From contig MLPZ01000011.1 of the NCBI GenBank assembly GCA_001885315.1, positions 1 to 64,000 of the forward strand: a DNA stretch of 64,000 nucleotides. The letters run 5' to 3'. This DNA comes from Treponema sp. CETP13 (lineage in GTDB: Bacteria > Spirochaetota > Spirochaetia > Treponematales > Treponemataceae). The position numbers were made by a program, and so were the translations under genes. The notes beneath the pieces were generated by a model. It saw nothing but the letters and a program-made list of their open reading frames with translations. It was not told the DNA's origin and did not search any database. This document shows, one piece after another, positions 1 through 8,580 of this stretch (positions are counted from its first letter, which is position 1; each line of letters opens with the position of its first letter).

Positions 1-270
1 CAGTTACCTCACCAACTAGCTAATGGACCGCGGGCCAATCTTTCAGCGGAGCCTTAGCTCCTTTCCTCTCTTACCTCTAACGCAAGAGAACTTATTCGGT
101 ATTATCTACTGTTTCCAGCAGCTATCCCCAACTAAAAGGCATGTCACCCACGTGTTACTCACCAGTCCGCCACTCTCATACAGAAGCAAGCTCCTGTAAT
201 CCCGTTCGACTTGCATGCTTAAGACGCGCCGCCAGCGTTCGTTCTGAGCCAGGATCAAACTCTCCATAAT
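1..270 (-). rRNA. rrs: 16S ribosomal RNA, 5' portion (partial)
   Basis: Reading the minus strand, the universal 27F primer site lies at 263-244. By alignment to E. coli numbering the mature 5' end falls near 270, and the window ends near E. coli position 270. The sequence just after the primer site (ACGAACGCTGGCGGCGCGTC) is typical of spirochaetes. Only the first quarter of the gene is present; the rest lies to the left of the window. It is preceded by a structured leader with a boxA-like element and an AT-rich promoter region. Confidence 0.97.
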
Positions 271-280
271 GTATTCATAA

Positions 281-623
281 GACCCGAAGGTCCAATGATT
301 TCTTTGGTTAGTTTGTCCCTTCAATTTTTATGTTAAAGGAACTCGCAACTCAATACTCTTATATAGTAGATACTATATCGTCATAATATTAAACTGCGAA
401 AATGTTAGCTTTTAAAAGCTAACCGGGTTGTGAATGATACATCATTCACTGTGTTCATTTATTCGTTTCGCTCGACTGATAAATCAGTCTTTCGAACCTG
501 TTTGCACTTTGTCAGAATTTTTTACCTAAGTAAAAAATTCCATTATCTTTCCTTCCCTATTTATTTTTCAAAGAACTTGAAGAAAAAAAACAAGTTTTTT
601 TCTCAACAAAAGCAAGCTTTTGT
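281..623 (-). other. 16S rRNA leader: array of short perfect dyads
   Basis: The transcribed spacer upstream of 16S holds a series of unrelated short perfect inverted repeats. In transcription order: 623-606 (8-bp arms, 2-nt loop), 540-515 (11-bp arms, 4-nt loop), 489-474 (7-bp arms), 449-430 (9-bp arms), 423-404 (10-bp arms, no spacer), 378-361 (8-bp arms) and 292-281 (GACC stem closed by a UUCG tetraloop, right before the 16S 5' end). No ORF here looks real. The role is inferred: folding or processing of pre-16S RNA, or protein-binding dyads in DNA. Confidence 0.8.
565..576 (-). promoter_or_regulatory. boxA antitermination element of the rRNA leader
   Basis: The minus strand reads GTTCTTTGAAAA, matching the core of the Bacillus-type rRNA boxA (TGTTCTTTGAAAAC as I recall it). 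BoxA RNA is bound by NusB and S10 (NusE) to protect untranslated rRNA transcripts from termination. It lies downstream of both candidate promoters and about 300 bases upstream of 16S. A related element lies in the tuf operon leader at 63903-63914. Confidence 0.72.
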
Positions 624-624
624 C

Positions 625-747
625 ATTATAGTTTTACTCTTTACAAGTAAGTTTTTTGTTACTCAACCTTAGCGGCGAGTGAAATGAGAGTATCATATTT
701 TAACTTATTTAGTCAAGTATTTAATCTCAATTTTTTTTATTTTTTTT
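625..747 (-). promoter_or_regulatory. rRNA promoter region with A-tract UP element
   Basis: On the minus strand, A-tracts at about 745-728 (UP-element-like) precede TTGACT at 716-711. After 16 bases comes GATACT at 694-689, or after 18 bases TACTCT at 692-687 with an upstream TG. A second candidate is a perfect TATAAT at 630-625, whose -35 is poor. Tandem promoters are common for rRNA operons. The exact start is not decided by the sequence. Confidence 0.55.
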
Positions 748-889
748 CTGAGCTTTAAGAAGCTTTTCAAAAAAACTATACTGTTTGTCACCGTTTGCGA
801 TTTATTTCAACCGTTGTATCAGCGACGTTTGATTAATATACATGATACGACTAAACACGTCAATACTCAAAACGCCTTTTTTTCAAAAA

Positions 890-936
890 AAACTAAAAAA
901 AAACTGTTGCAAAAGCTTTTCGCTTTCACAACAGTT
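890..936 (-). terminator. rho-independent terminator of gdhA
   Basis: The minus strand forms an 8-bp stem (AACTGTTG with CAACAGTT, arms 936-929 and 909-902) with additional inner pairing, followed directly by a run of nine T residues. It begins 11 bases after the gdhA stop codon. Confidence 0.9.
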
Positions 937-946
937 CGTTACAAAA

Positions 947-2293
947 CTATACAAGCCCCTGTGCAATCATTGCTTCCGAAACTTTTAAGAATCCTGCAAT
1001 ATTAGCACCAGCTACATAATTTCCTTCAAGACCATACTCTTTTGCCGCAGCATAAGAATTGTCATGGATATCTTTCATAATACCTTTAAGTTTTGCATCA
1101 ACTTCTTCAGATGCCCAAGAAAGACGTTCAGAATTTTGGCTCATTTCCAAACCTGATGTTGCAACTCCTCCGGCATTAGAGGCTTTTCCAGGTGCAAATA
1201 ATACACCTGCATTTAAAAATGCTTTTGTTGCTTCCAAAGTAGATGGCATATTTGCTCCTTCTGCTACCAACTGCACACCATTTTTAATCAATGCATTAGC
1301 ATCCTTTTCGTCAAGTTCGTTTTGAGTTGCACATGGGAAAGCACAATTAACTTTAACAGACCATGGTCGAGCATTTGCGGTATATTTTGCAGAAGGAAAC
1401 TTTTTTGCATATTCAGAGATTCTTCCCCGACGAACTTGTTTAAGTTCTTTAACCCAATCAAGTTTTTCTTGTGTAATTCCATCTGGATCATAAATAAATC
1501 CAGCAGAATCAGACATTGTTACAGGTTTTGCTCCTAACTGAATAAGTTTTTCAACTGCATACTGAGCAACATTTCCACTCCCTGACACAGCGCAAACTTT
1601 ACCACAAAAAGTATCACCTTTAACAGCAAGCATATTAGAAGCAAAATAGATAAGTCCATACCCTGTAGCCTCTGTGCGAATTAGAGACCCACCAAAAGAA
1701 AGACCTTTACCAGTAAGAATACCGGTAAACTCATTGCGTATACGTTTGTATTGTCCAAACATATAGGCAACTTCACGACCACCAACACCTTTGTCTCCTG
1801 CAGGAACATCAGTATCTGCACCTATATGACGTTGTAATTCCGTCATAAAAGATTGGCAAAAACGCATAACTTCTGCATCACTTTTCCCATGTGGATCAAA
1901 GTCTGAACCACCCTTACCGCCACCCATAGGAAGTGTTGTCAGACTGTTTTTAAATGTCTGCTCAAATCCTAAAAATTTAAGAACACTAAGGTTAACTTCT
2001 GGTGAAAAACGAATTCCACCTTTGTAAGGACCAATAGCAGAATTAAACTGGACTCGAAATCCACGATTAATCTGAATTTTTCCTTTGTCATCAGTCCATG
2101 GAACCCTGAACATAATTATACGTTCAGGTTCCGTAATTCGCTCTAAAATAGACTGTTTTTCAAATTCAGGTTTTTTGTCAAATACTGGTTCTAGAGATTC
2201 AAAAACCTCTTGAACTGCCTGTAGGAATTCAGGCTCATTTGCATTTTTAGCCTTTACTTCTGCAAAAACACGTTTTACATATGCGTTTTTCAT
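947..2293 (-). CDS. gdhA: NADP-type glutamate dehydrogenase
   Basis: This 448-residue protein has the usual length of the hexameric bacterial enzyme that reductively aminates 2-oxoglutarate to glutamate in the cytosol. The glycine-rich PMGGGKGGSDFDPHG segment carries the catalytic lysine region. It is followed by the DTDVPAGDKGVG substrate-domain motif and a Rossmann-type dinucleotide fold at VSGSGNVAQYA. The start is supported by a GGGAG ribosome-binding site nine bases upstream. It has its own terminator and appears monocistronic. NADP specificity is inferred from family similarity, not from a diagnostic residue. It is probably the main ammonium-assimilation step here; no glutamine synthetase or GOGAT gene lies in the window. 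Confidence 0.95.
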   Translation of the reverse strand: MKNAYVKRVFAEVKAKNANEPEFLQAVQEVFESLEPVFDKKPEFEKQSILERITEPERIIMFRVPWTDDKGKIQINRGFRVQFNSAIGPYKGGIRFSPEVNLSVLKFLGFEQTFKNSLTTLPMGGGKGGSDFDPHGKSDAEVMRFCQSFMTELQRHIGADTDVPAGDKGVGGREVAYMFGQYKRIRNEFTGILTGKGLSFGGSLIRTEATGYGLIYFASNMLAVKGDTFCGKVCAVSGSGNVAQYAVEKLIQLGAKPVTMSDSAGFIYDPDGITQEKLDWVKELKQVRRGRISEYAKKFPSAKYTANARPWSVKVNCAFPCATQNELDEKDANALIKNGVQLVAEGANMPSTLEATKAFLNAGVLFAPGKASNAGGVATSGLEMSQNSERLSWASEEVDAKLKGIMKDIHDNSYAAAKEYGLEGNYVAGANIAGFLKVSEAMIAQGLV

Positions 2294-2388
2294 TAAGATT
2301 CTCCCGAGAAAATTTAGTTTTACTGCAGAAAGTTTACCACAAACACATAATTATGCACAATAGCTGTATATTTATTAACTATTTCGTC

Positions 2389-2422
2389 CAAAAAAAAACA
2401 CAGCCATTAAGACTGTGTTTTC
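2389..2422 (-). terminator. rho-independent terminator of hpf
   Basis: On the minus strand an 8-bp stem (AAACACAG with CTGTGTTT, arms 2420-2413 and 2403-2396) is followed by an uninterrupted T run. It lies just downstream of the hpf stop codon. Confidence 0.85.
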
Positions 2423-2449
2423 AAAACTTCTTATGTACAATTAATTCTT

Positions 2450-2743
2450 TTATTTACCTTTTTCTTGAATCTTATCTTTTTCTTTTTTTATTTTATGATC
2501 TATCACATCAATAATCTTATTTACGCCTGCTGCAAACTCATAGTTTTCTTCAGTAACATGCGCTTGGAGTCCCCAACGAAAATTGACTAAAATTTCAAAC
2601 TTATATTTTTTATCTTCAGTCACCTTAAAAGTTAAGCTAACTATCAACTCATCAGCATACATAAGTCGCTGAAGTTTTTTATCAATTAGAGCTTGCTGAT
2701 CCTTATCAAGATCGAATCCAACTGCATTTACTTTTATGTCCAT
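2450..2743 (-). CDS. hpf: ribosome hibernation promoting factor, short form
   Basis: The 97-residue protein covers one S30AE/YfiA-like domain and lacks the C-terminal dimerisation domain of long HPF. It starts MDIKVNAVGFDLD and has a lysine- and glutamate-rich C-terminus. Proteins of this family bind the 30S decoding centre and silence ribosomes in stationary phase. A strong AGGAGG site eight bases upstream fixes the start. It follows rpoN on the same strand, as in the rpoN-hpf-ptsN cluster of proteobacteria, but has its own promoter and terminator. The ptsN-like gene lies about 13 kb away at 16094. Confidence 0.88.
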   Translation of the reverse strand: MDIKVNAVGFDLDKDQQALIDKKLQRLMYADELIVSLTFKVTEDKKYKFEILVNFRWGLQAHVTEENYEFAAGVNKIIDVIDHKIKKEKDKIQEKGK

Positions 2744-2772
2744 ATATTAAACCTCCTAAAGGATACAAAATT

Positions 2773-2801
2773 GTTATAGCATTGCTAAAAAGCTCTGTCA
2801 T
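2773..2801 (-). promoter_or_regulatory. sigma70-type promoter of hpf
   Basis: The minus strand has ATGACA (2801-2796), a 17-base spacer and TATAAC (2778-2773). The start site would be about 20 bases before the hpf ATG, leaving room for the strong ribosome-binding site. Confidence 0.65.
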
Positions 2802-2890
2802 ATATTAGTAGTATAATACGGAATTTTAGATAATGCAAATTAAAACAACGCTCTAACATAATGTTTATCTTCTGGATATTTCATTTTCAA

Positions 2891-4381
2891 TTACCTATTA
2901 TAAGAAGAGTCGATATTTAACTTCCCCCTATACTTAGATACTGTACGTCGAGCAACTTTTATCCCTTTACGTGCTAATATATCCGAAATCTTTTGATCAG
3001 AAAGAGTTTTCGTAGCACCACTTCTCTCATGCTTTTCAATTATATTTTTTATTTCATACAATACAGAATCACGAGAAACAATTGCCGTTGCCTTTTCTCT
3101 CGAATCAACCTTTTGTATTGAATAGGTAGAGTCAGCAATCTCAGACAAAGCAGTCCCCAATTTATGCTTCTTGGTTGTTTGTATTGCACCTGTAAAAAGT
3201 GATTTGAGTTCTATTAACCCCCACTCACATTGCACATATTTATCATTTGAGATTCTAGAAACAGTAGATTCATCTACTTTACACTTTTCTGCAATATCAG
3301 CCATTCTAAGAGGATGTAGATGCCCTGGACCTTTTTTAAAATACTCACTTTGATAATACACTAAAGTTGTAATGATTTTATGTAACGCTTGTTTTCGTTG
3401 TTCAAGAGCTTCAATAAAAATATTTGCTTTATTGACAAATTCTGATGCGAATTTTTTTCTTTGAACTTCGGATTCAGTTTTTGCTCGAGGAGCTTTTAAC
3501 AAATCTTCATACAATGAGGAAACTTCAATTTCAGGTAAGTTTCCATGTAAAAAATCTATAATTAAAGAAGCTTCCCCCACCTCTTCTGCATTTTGCAATT
3601 TTATAATAGCTTCTGGTTCAATATACCGATTTATAGCATTAGTTGTCACAGAATAAGAAGAAGAGGGATACGGATGTAACGTTCGAATAAATTCTTTAAC
3701 TCTTTCTATTTCTGCAAGGGTACAATCAACTCCATCTTTAGAAAGTATTTTATAAATAGTTGAAGGCCTCTTTGGAATTAAAGAAAAATAATCTGATAAT
3801 ATGACAAAAACTAATGGAGGGACCACCTCTTCTGATTCAGAAGCAAACTGTTCTTCTAATTTTATCTTAGATTGTTCTAAAAGCGTTTGTTGGAGATCTT
3901 TACATGCAGTTCCTGGAGGGTCTAAACGTCGAACAATATATAACATCTTTTCCATAAGTGTAAAATCATCATCGACATTTAAAAGCGTTTCTGGATCCTC
4001 TACATTGTACCCATGGCCATCAATATTATGAATAATTTGATATCCAACTCGATATTCATTTTCATCAAGTTTCAATAAATCAAGTTGCGATTGTAGATGA
4101 GTTTGCAATGTTTCTTCTGGGACAGGAACACTTTCTAAAAAAGATTGATATTCATCACTGCGAGTAGCACTACCATAATGTTGACTCATTTTTATCGATG
4201 AAGGCTCGATAGTGGCATGCCTTGTTATTTCTAAGGCTGGATTTTTTTCTACTTCTTCATAAATACGTTTTGTAAGAGCATCAGAGGGCAACGACATTAG
4301 ATTTGCAGACAAAATTATCTGAGGAGACAACTTCATTTGCTGTTTCATTGATTGTGATTGCACAAAACCCATTTCGGGCAT
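2891..4381 (-). CDS. rpoN: RNA polymerase sigma-54 factor
   Basis: This 496-residue protein has the three sigma-54 regions: a glutamine-rich region I near the N-terminus (QSQSMKQQMKLSPQ), an acidic middle and core-binding part, and a C-terminal RpoN box ARRTVSKYRGKLNI that reads the -24 element. The start is set by AGGAGG six bases upstream of the ATG at 4381; an earlier in-frame ATG at 4405 lies before that site and is rejected. It directs activator-dependent transcription. Possible partners in the window are the activator at 32604-33731 and the PtsN-like IIA at 16094-16540. I saw no clear GG-N10-GC sigma-54 promoter in the intergenic regions read. Confidence 0.95.
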   Translation of the reverse strand: MPEMGFVQSQSMKQQMKLSPQIILSANLMSLPSDALTKRIYEEVEKNPALEITRHATIEPSSIKMSQHYGSATRSDEYQSFLESVPVPEETLQTHLQSQLDLLKLDENEYRVGYQIIHNIDGHGYNVEDPETLLNVDDDFTLMEKMLYIVRRLDPPGTACKDLQQTLLEQSKIKLEEQFASESEEVVPPLVFVILSDYFSLIPKRPSTIYKILSKDGVDCTLAEIERVKEFIRTLHPYPSSSYSVTTNAINRYIEPEAIIKLQNAEEVGEASLIIDFLHGNLPEIEVSSLYEDLLKAPRAKTESEVQRKKFASEFVNKANIFIEALEQRKQALHKIITTLVYYQSEYFKKGPGHLHPLRMADIAEKCKVDESTVSRISNDKYVQCEWGLIELKSLFTGAIQTTKKHKLGTALSEIADSTYSIQKVDSREKATAIVSRDSVLYEIKNIIEKHERSGATKTLSDQKISDILARKGIKVARRTVSKYRGKLNIDSSYNR

Positions 4382-4438
4382 AAAATTCCTCCTATAAAAA
4401 GTCACTATTTTTTTAAGATACTAAAGACCTTACAAAAA

Positions 4439-4470
4439 GTATAGCATACATCATACTGTTTCGGTATAAT
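4439..4470. promoter_or_regulatory. divergent promoters of rpoN and the DUF1015 gene
   Basis: The minus strand has an extended -10 (TGC-TATACT, hexamer at 4444-4439) for rpoN. The plus strand has a perfect TATAAT at 4465-4470, ending seven bases before the ATG at 4478. No good -35 box is visible for the latter. The plus-strand geometry predicts an mRNA with almost no leader. Confidence 0.55.
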
Positions 4471-4477
4471 CTAACTC

Positions 4478-5803
4478 ATGGATACTATTAATAAATACGG
4501 ATTGCAAACCCCAAAGATTCTGTTACCTAAAGACAATGGAATGCTCACAAAATGGCCAGTTGTAGCTTGTGATCAATACACACAAGAAAAAGCATATTGG
4601 GAAAAAGTTAGTAACTTTGTAGGAAACGCCCCTTCTACTTTGAACCTTATATTACCTGAAGTTTACCTTGAAGACGGAAACAAAGAAGAAAGAATTGCAA
4701 AAATACGAAATACTATGAGCAAATACTTGCAAGAAAATGTTTTCAAAACACCACTTTCTGCAATGATATATTTAGAAAGGCAAACAGAATACGGACGAAC
4801 ACGAAAAGGCATTATAACATGCATAGATCTTGAAACATACGAATGGAAGCCTTTTTCTCACGCTCTTATAAGAGCAACAGAAGCCACGATTGTAGACAGA
4901 ATTCCTCCTCGCATGAAAATTAGGCAAGGGGCACTTCTTGAAAGCCCTCATATTATGCTACTTGTCAATGATTCAGAAAAAAAACTTATTGAAAAAACAG
5001 GAGAACTTGCTAAAAAAGAGAACAAGCAGCTTTATGATATTTCTTTAATGATGAACGCAGGAAAAATCTCTGGATGGGAAATTAGCCCAGAAGATAGTGA
5101 TATACAAACAAATATTACAACAGCTCTTAATTCTATAAAGAATGAAAATACCGATGACACAGGAGCTCCTTTTATGTTTGCTGTCGGAGATGGCAATCAC
5201 TCACTTGCAACAGCAAAAGCCGTCTGGGACGAATATAAAACAAAAGAAAAAATTACTGATCATCCCGCACGTTATGCTCTGGTCGAAATAGTTAACATCT
5301 ACGACGAGGGGCTTACATTTGAACCAATACATCGTGTCTTGTATGATATAGATAAAACAGGTTTAATTTCTTTTTTGCAAACACAACTAAGCTCAACTAC
5401 TACGATTAAGCGTATAGAATGTACTTCTGAGGAAAAGCTTGAAAAAAAAGTAAAAGAATCGATTGGCTCTTTTGGTTTCGTCTACAAAGATGAAAAAAAT
5501 ATTAGTCATTATACTTTACTTGAAACATCTATCTCAGATTTAATTGTAAGCCATGTTCAACCGTTAATTGATGATTTTTTAAAAACGCAACCTAGCTCTT
5601 CTATAATTGATTATATTCATGGAAGTAACGAAGTTTTTAGATTAGGTAAAAATAAAAATGCTATTACTATTTTATTACCACCTATTGCAAAACAAAGTTT
5701 TTTTAAAACAATAAGTCATTCTGGCCCTCTTCCTCGAAAAAGTTTTTCCATGGGAGAAGCTAGTGAAAAGAGATTTTACATGGAGAGTCGTAAATTATTT
5801 TAA
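4478..5803 (+). CDS. DUF1015 family protein
   Basis: The 441-residue protein matches the DUF1015 family by length and by the hallmark segment FAVGDGNHSLATAKAVWDEY near residue 240; family members carry a DGxHRYxTA-like motif there. The biochemical function is not established. In many anaerobes the family is linked to serA and serC, and those genes lie about 7 kb downstream in this window. No Shine-Dalgarno sequence precedes the ATG. Instead a TATAAT box ends seven bases upstream, so the transcript is probably leaderless or nearly so. It is transcribed divergently from rpoN. Confidence 0.82.
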   Translation: MDTINKYGLQTPKILLPKDNGMLTKWPVVACDQYTQEKAYWEKVSNFVGNAPSTLNLILPEVYLEDGNKEERIAKIRNTMSKYLQENVFKTPLSAMIYLERQTEYGRTRKGIITCIDLETYEWKPFSHALIRATEATIVDRIPPRMKIRQGALLESPHIMLLVNDSEKKLIEKTGELAKKENKQLYDISLMMNAGKISGWEISPEDSDIQTNITTALNSIKNENTDDTGAPFMFAVGDGNHSLATAKAVWDEYKTKEKITDHPARYALVEIVNIYDEGLTFEPIHRVLYDIDKTGLISFLQTQLSSTTTIKRIECTSEEKLEKKVKESIGSFGFVYKDEKNISHYTLLETSISDLIVSHVQPLIDDFLKTQPSSSIIDYIHGSNEVFRLGKNKNAITILLPPIAKQSFFKTISHSGPLPRKSFSMGEASEKRFYMESRKLF

Positions 5804-5833
5804 TTTAAAGTTTAAATAAGTTTGTCGTGTGTA

Positions 5834-5862
5834 TTGCCTTTCGCTATATTTTTTGCTATAGT
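5834..5862 (+). promoter_or_regulatory. promoter of tRNA-Leu
   Basis: TTGCCT (5834-5839), 17 bases, then TATAGT (5857-5862), with TG one base before the -10. The predicted start is about five bases before the mature tRNA 5' end, so the precursor would have a very short leader. Confidence 0.7.
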
Positions 5863-5873
5863 AATTATCACTT

Positions 5874-5956
5874 GCCGGCGTGGTGGAATGGTAGACACGA
5901 CAGATTCAAAATCTGTTGCACGCAAGTGTGTAAGGGTTCAAGTCCCTTGGCCGGTA
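5874..5956 (+). tRNA. tRNA-Leu (anticodon CAA)
   Basis: A cloverleaf with a long variable arm, as expected for leucine tRNA. The anticodon stem ACAGA/TCTGT closes a loop with CAA at 5907-5909, which reads UUG codons. The T arm is AAGGG-TTCAAGT-CCCTT. The discriminator base is A, and the 3' CCA is not encoded. The acceptor stem has G1-U72 as in E. coli tRNA-Leu, but position 7-66 appears as a G-G mismatch. It stands alone between the DUF1015 gene and xth. Confidence 0.95.
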
Positions 5957-5969
5957 CAATCTTATTAAA

Positions 5970-5998
5970 TATACAAAAAAAGTTTTTTCTGCTATAAT
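5970..5998 (+). promoter_or_regulatory. leaderless-type promoter of xth
   Basis: TATACA (5970-5975), a 17-base spacer and a perfect extended -10 TGC-TATAAT (hexamer 5993-5998). Exactly six bases separate the hexamer from the ATG at 6005, so the predicted +1 is the A of the start codon. Confidence 0.7.
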
Positions 5999-6004
5999 AG
6001 TTTT

Positions 6005-6796
6005 ATGTCAAAGATTATTTCATGGAACGTAAATGGAATTCGAGCTGTAGAAAAAAAAGGTATAGCTCCATTACTTTTTAATCTGAATGCAGATATCATT
6101 TGTATTCAAGAAACAAAAGCAAACCCCAAACAGCTATCAGAAACGCTTACACAACCAGGTAAAAACGGGGAAGATTTCCCTCTATATAATTCATATTGGG
6201 CAGCTGCAGAAAAAGCAGGCTATTCAGGAACTGCAATTTATTCAAAAAAAGAGCCTGATAATATAGAAAAAATGGACATAGCAAAATTTGACAATGAAGG
6301 CCGTGTCCTTGCTGCAACCTTTGGCTCAACAGTTGTTATTTCGGCCTATTTTCCTAATAGTCAGCACGAAGGCAAACGATTGTCGTATAAACTTGACTTT
6401 TGCAATGCAATGCTTGATTTTTGCAATTCGTTTGTTTCTCAAGGAAAAAACATTGTTCTTTGCGGTGATTACAATATTGCTCATACACCAATAGACTTGG
6501 CAAACCCAAAAACAAATACAAACAATCCAGGTTATTTACCTGAAGAGCGTGAGTTCATGACTCATTTTTTAAATAATGGCTATATCGATACTTTCCGAGC
6601 TTTTTGCAAAGAGCCTAATAATTATACTTGGTGGAGTTATAGATTTCATGCTCGAGAAAAAAATATTGGATGGCGTATTGATTATCAATGCGTTAACAAG
6701 GATTTTATGTCAGAAGTACATGAATCAAAAATTCTTTCAGATTTTTTAGGTAGTGACCACTGTCCTATCGAAATTACCCTTAAAACAGATTTATAA
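6005..6796 (+). CDS. xth: exodeoxyribonuclease III / AP endonuclease
   Basis: A 263-residue protein of the Mg2+-dependent exonuclease-endonuclease-phosphatase fold. Family motifs are in order: SWNVNGIRA at the N-terminus, CIQETKA with the metal-binding Glu, GDYNIAHTPIDLANPK, and the C-terminal GSDHCPIEI with the catalytic Asp-His pair. The length is usual for ExoIII. It cleaves abasic sites and removes 3' blocks in base-excision repair. There is no ribosome-binding site; the -10 box sits so that transcription should begin on the ATG itself. The rhomboid gene follows after three bases and is probably cotranscribed. Confidence 0.95.
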   Translation: MSKIISWNVNGIRAVEKKGIAPLLFNLNADIICIQETKANPKQLSETLTQPGKNGEDFPLYNSYWAAAEKAGYSGTAIYSKKEPDNIEKMDIAKFDNEGRVLAATFGSTVVISAYFPNSQHEGKRLSYKLDFCNAMLDFCNSFVSQGKNIVLCGDYNIAHTPIDLANPKTNTNNPGYLPEEREFMTHFLNNGYIDTFRAFCKEPNNYTWWSYRFHAREKNIGWRIDYQCVNKDFMSEVHESKILSDFLGSDHCPIEITLKTDL

Positions 6797-6799
6797 ACC

Positions 6800-7525
6800 A
6801 TGTCAGCACAGAAAAAAAAGAAACTTAAAATAACATATAACGCCCCCGTTACACTTACTTTTTCAATAATTTGTACACTAATTTTATTACTAGATGGATT
6901 ACTTGGACATCACCTTATAGGAGCCTTTTTTTGCGCTCCAGGATGCCCTTCAAGTGCATATGCATTTGACCCACATAATGTTTTAGATTATTTTAGACTT
7001 TTTACTCATGTATTAGGACACGAGAACTGGACACATCTTCTAAGCAATCTTTCTTTTATTTTACTTTTAGGACCTCTACTCGAAGATCGATACAGTTCTG
7101 GATTGCTTATACTTATGATGCTTACAACTGCATTTGTAACAGGTATTATAAATGCAGCTTTTATACCTGCTGCCCTAATGGGAGCTAGTGGAATTGCATT
7201 CATGATGATTTTGCTTGCAAGCTTTAACACTATTGACAAGCATACAGTCCCTCTTACATTCATTTTAATACTTGTCTTATTTTTAGGAAGAGAAATTATT
7301 GCAAGCACTACAGTCGATAATGTCGCAAACTGGGCTCATGTAATTGGTGGAGTTATTGGTTCTATATTTGGATTTTTAGCACAGCCTGCAAAAAGAAAAA
7401 GAACGCAAAAAACTGCCAACCAATCAAAAAAAACATCAACTAAAAGTAATTCAAAAAGTAACAATTCAAATTCAAAAAAAGAATACGATGATGCGACTTT
7501 AGTTGGTGACCCAACATTATTCTAA
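6800..7525 (+). CDS. rhomboid family intramembrane serine protease
   Basis: The 241-residue protein has about six hydrophobic segments. Rhomboid signatures are present: HENWTHLLSN near residue 74, the catalytic serine in GASG (Ser130) and the catalytic histidine in NWAHVIGG (His180). It would cleave transmembrane substrates in the inner membrane; the substrate is unknown. After the last helix there is a soluble lysine- and serine-rich tail of about 45 residues. The gene starts three bases after the xth stop without a clear ribosome-binding site, suggesting translational coupling. Its last bases overlap the convergent exchanger gene by four. Confidence 0.88.
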   Translation: MSAQKKKKLKITYNAPVTLTFSIICTLILLLDGLLGHHLIGAFFCAPGCPSSAYAFDPHNVLDYFRLFTHVLGHENWTHLLSNLSFILLLGPLLEDRYSSGLLILMMLTTAFVTGIINAAFIPAALMGASGIAFMMILLASFNTIDKHTVPLTFILILVLFLGREIIASTTVDNVANWAHVIGGVIGSIFGFLAQPAKRKRTQKTANQSKKTSTKSNSKSNNSNSKKEYDDATLVGDPTLF

Positions 7526-8571
7526 TGTAACATATAACTTAAAACAGTTACTGCAACATATGCACCCAAAAGCACTAATCCAACAGGACGCTTTAGAGTA
7601 TCTTTCGAAAACAGGACAGAACCTTTAAATACAAAAAGCACAAAGAGCATGGCAGGAAACAAAAGCTTAAAAAATGATACTTGTACATGTAACCCCTGAG
7701 GCGTAACAGAGGCTGCAGCCCCAACGACAAAAAGAACATTTAAAATATCAGCTCCCATAACGTTTCCGATAGCTAAATCTCCATGACCTTTTCGTGTAGA
7801 AGCAATTGCTGTTGTTAATTCCGGAAGAGAGGTACCAAAAGCTACCAATGTAGCTGCAATAATGTTCTCTGGAATTCCTCCCCGTAACGCTGTTTCTTGA
7901 ACAGCTGGAATAAGTATTTTTGATGAAATGATAATAAGAAAAATACCAAAAATTAGTTTAAGTAAAATTATAACCGTTGCTTCATTCTCTTTGACAATTA
8001 CGGCTGCTTCATCCATACCTGCTTTTGAACCCATAGAACGAGCACTTTGTATCGTACGAACAATATAAAAAAGTAAAATAGCTAGAAAAATCCAACCCAT
8101 AAACTGAGGAATAACACTGCCATACGTAAATACTCTTAGTCCATGACCAAAAATGAAACTTGTAAGGACAAGCAAAACCCCAGAACCAAGCTGAACCCAA
8201 CCTTGTCGATTAATGACTTCTTTTTTGAATGGAAGAGGTTTTATAAGAGCTGCAATGCCAAGAATAAGCCCTGTATCACAGATAATAGATCCAACAGCAT
8301 TACCCATAGCCAAACCGGGAGCCCCTTTTAATGCACTCATTACAGAAACAGTTGCTTCAGGTAACGTTGTTCCAAGGCTAACTATAGTAGCCCCAATAAT
8401 CATTTTGGGAACACCCCATCGTTCAGAAAGTAGCACGGCTTCATCAACAAGAATATCAGCCCCCTTAGAAAGCACCCCAAGAGAAACTGCAATAATGGCC
8501 ACAAGCAGTATTACACCAAAAAACCCAGACGGGAGCACATTAATTATATCATTCATCAAATTATCAATCAT
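7522..8571 (-). CDS. calcium/sodium antiporter, CaCA superfamily (YrbG-like)
   Basis: This inner-membrane protein of about 349 residues has two copies of the exchanger alpha repeat: ATIVSLGTTLPEATVS in the N-terminal half and ATLVAFGTSLPELTTA in the C-terminal half, each followed by a GNxxGxxI/D motif. The family exchanges Ca2+ for Na+ or H+. The ORF can be read up to 8643, but that part is encoded by a 30-base tandem repeat and contains the promoter, so I place the start at the ATG at 8571 (8556 is also possible). No ribosome-binding site is visible. The predicted +1 is about three bases before the ATG. Confidence 0.85.
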   Translation of the reverse strand: MIDNLMNDIINVLPSGFFGVILLVAIIAVSLGVLSKGADILVDEAVLLSERWGVPKMIIGATIVSLGTTLPEATVSVMSALKGAPGLAMGNAVGSIICDTGLILGIAALIKPLPFKKEVINRQGWVQLGSGVLLVLTSFIFGHGLRVFTYGSVIPQFMGWIFLAILLFYIVRTIQSARSMGSKAGMDEAAVIVKENEATVIILLKLIFGIFLIIISSKILIPAVQETALRGGIPENIIAATLVAFGTSLPELTTAIASTRKGHGDLAIGNVMGADILNVLFVVGAAASVTPQGLHVQVSFFKLLFPAMLFVLFVFKGSVLFSKDTLKRPVGLVLLGAYVAVTVLSYMLH

Positions 8572-8580
8572 AATGAATGT

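Noticed and set aside
361-540. CRISPR-like array
   Set aside because: The palindromic units differ in sequence from each other, so they are not direct repeats with spacers.
430-672. Open reading frame of 80 codons in the 16S leader (plus strand)
   Set aside because: It runs antisense through the dyad array and boxA, is low-complexity and has no ribosome-binding site.
814-1005. Open reading frame of 63 codons downstream of gdhA
   Set aside because: It overlaps the gdhA terminator and 3' end in antisense and has no ribosome-binding site.
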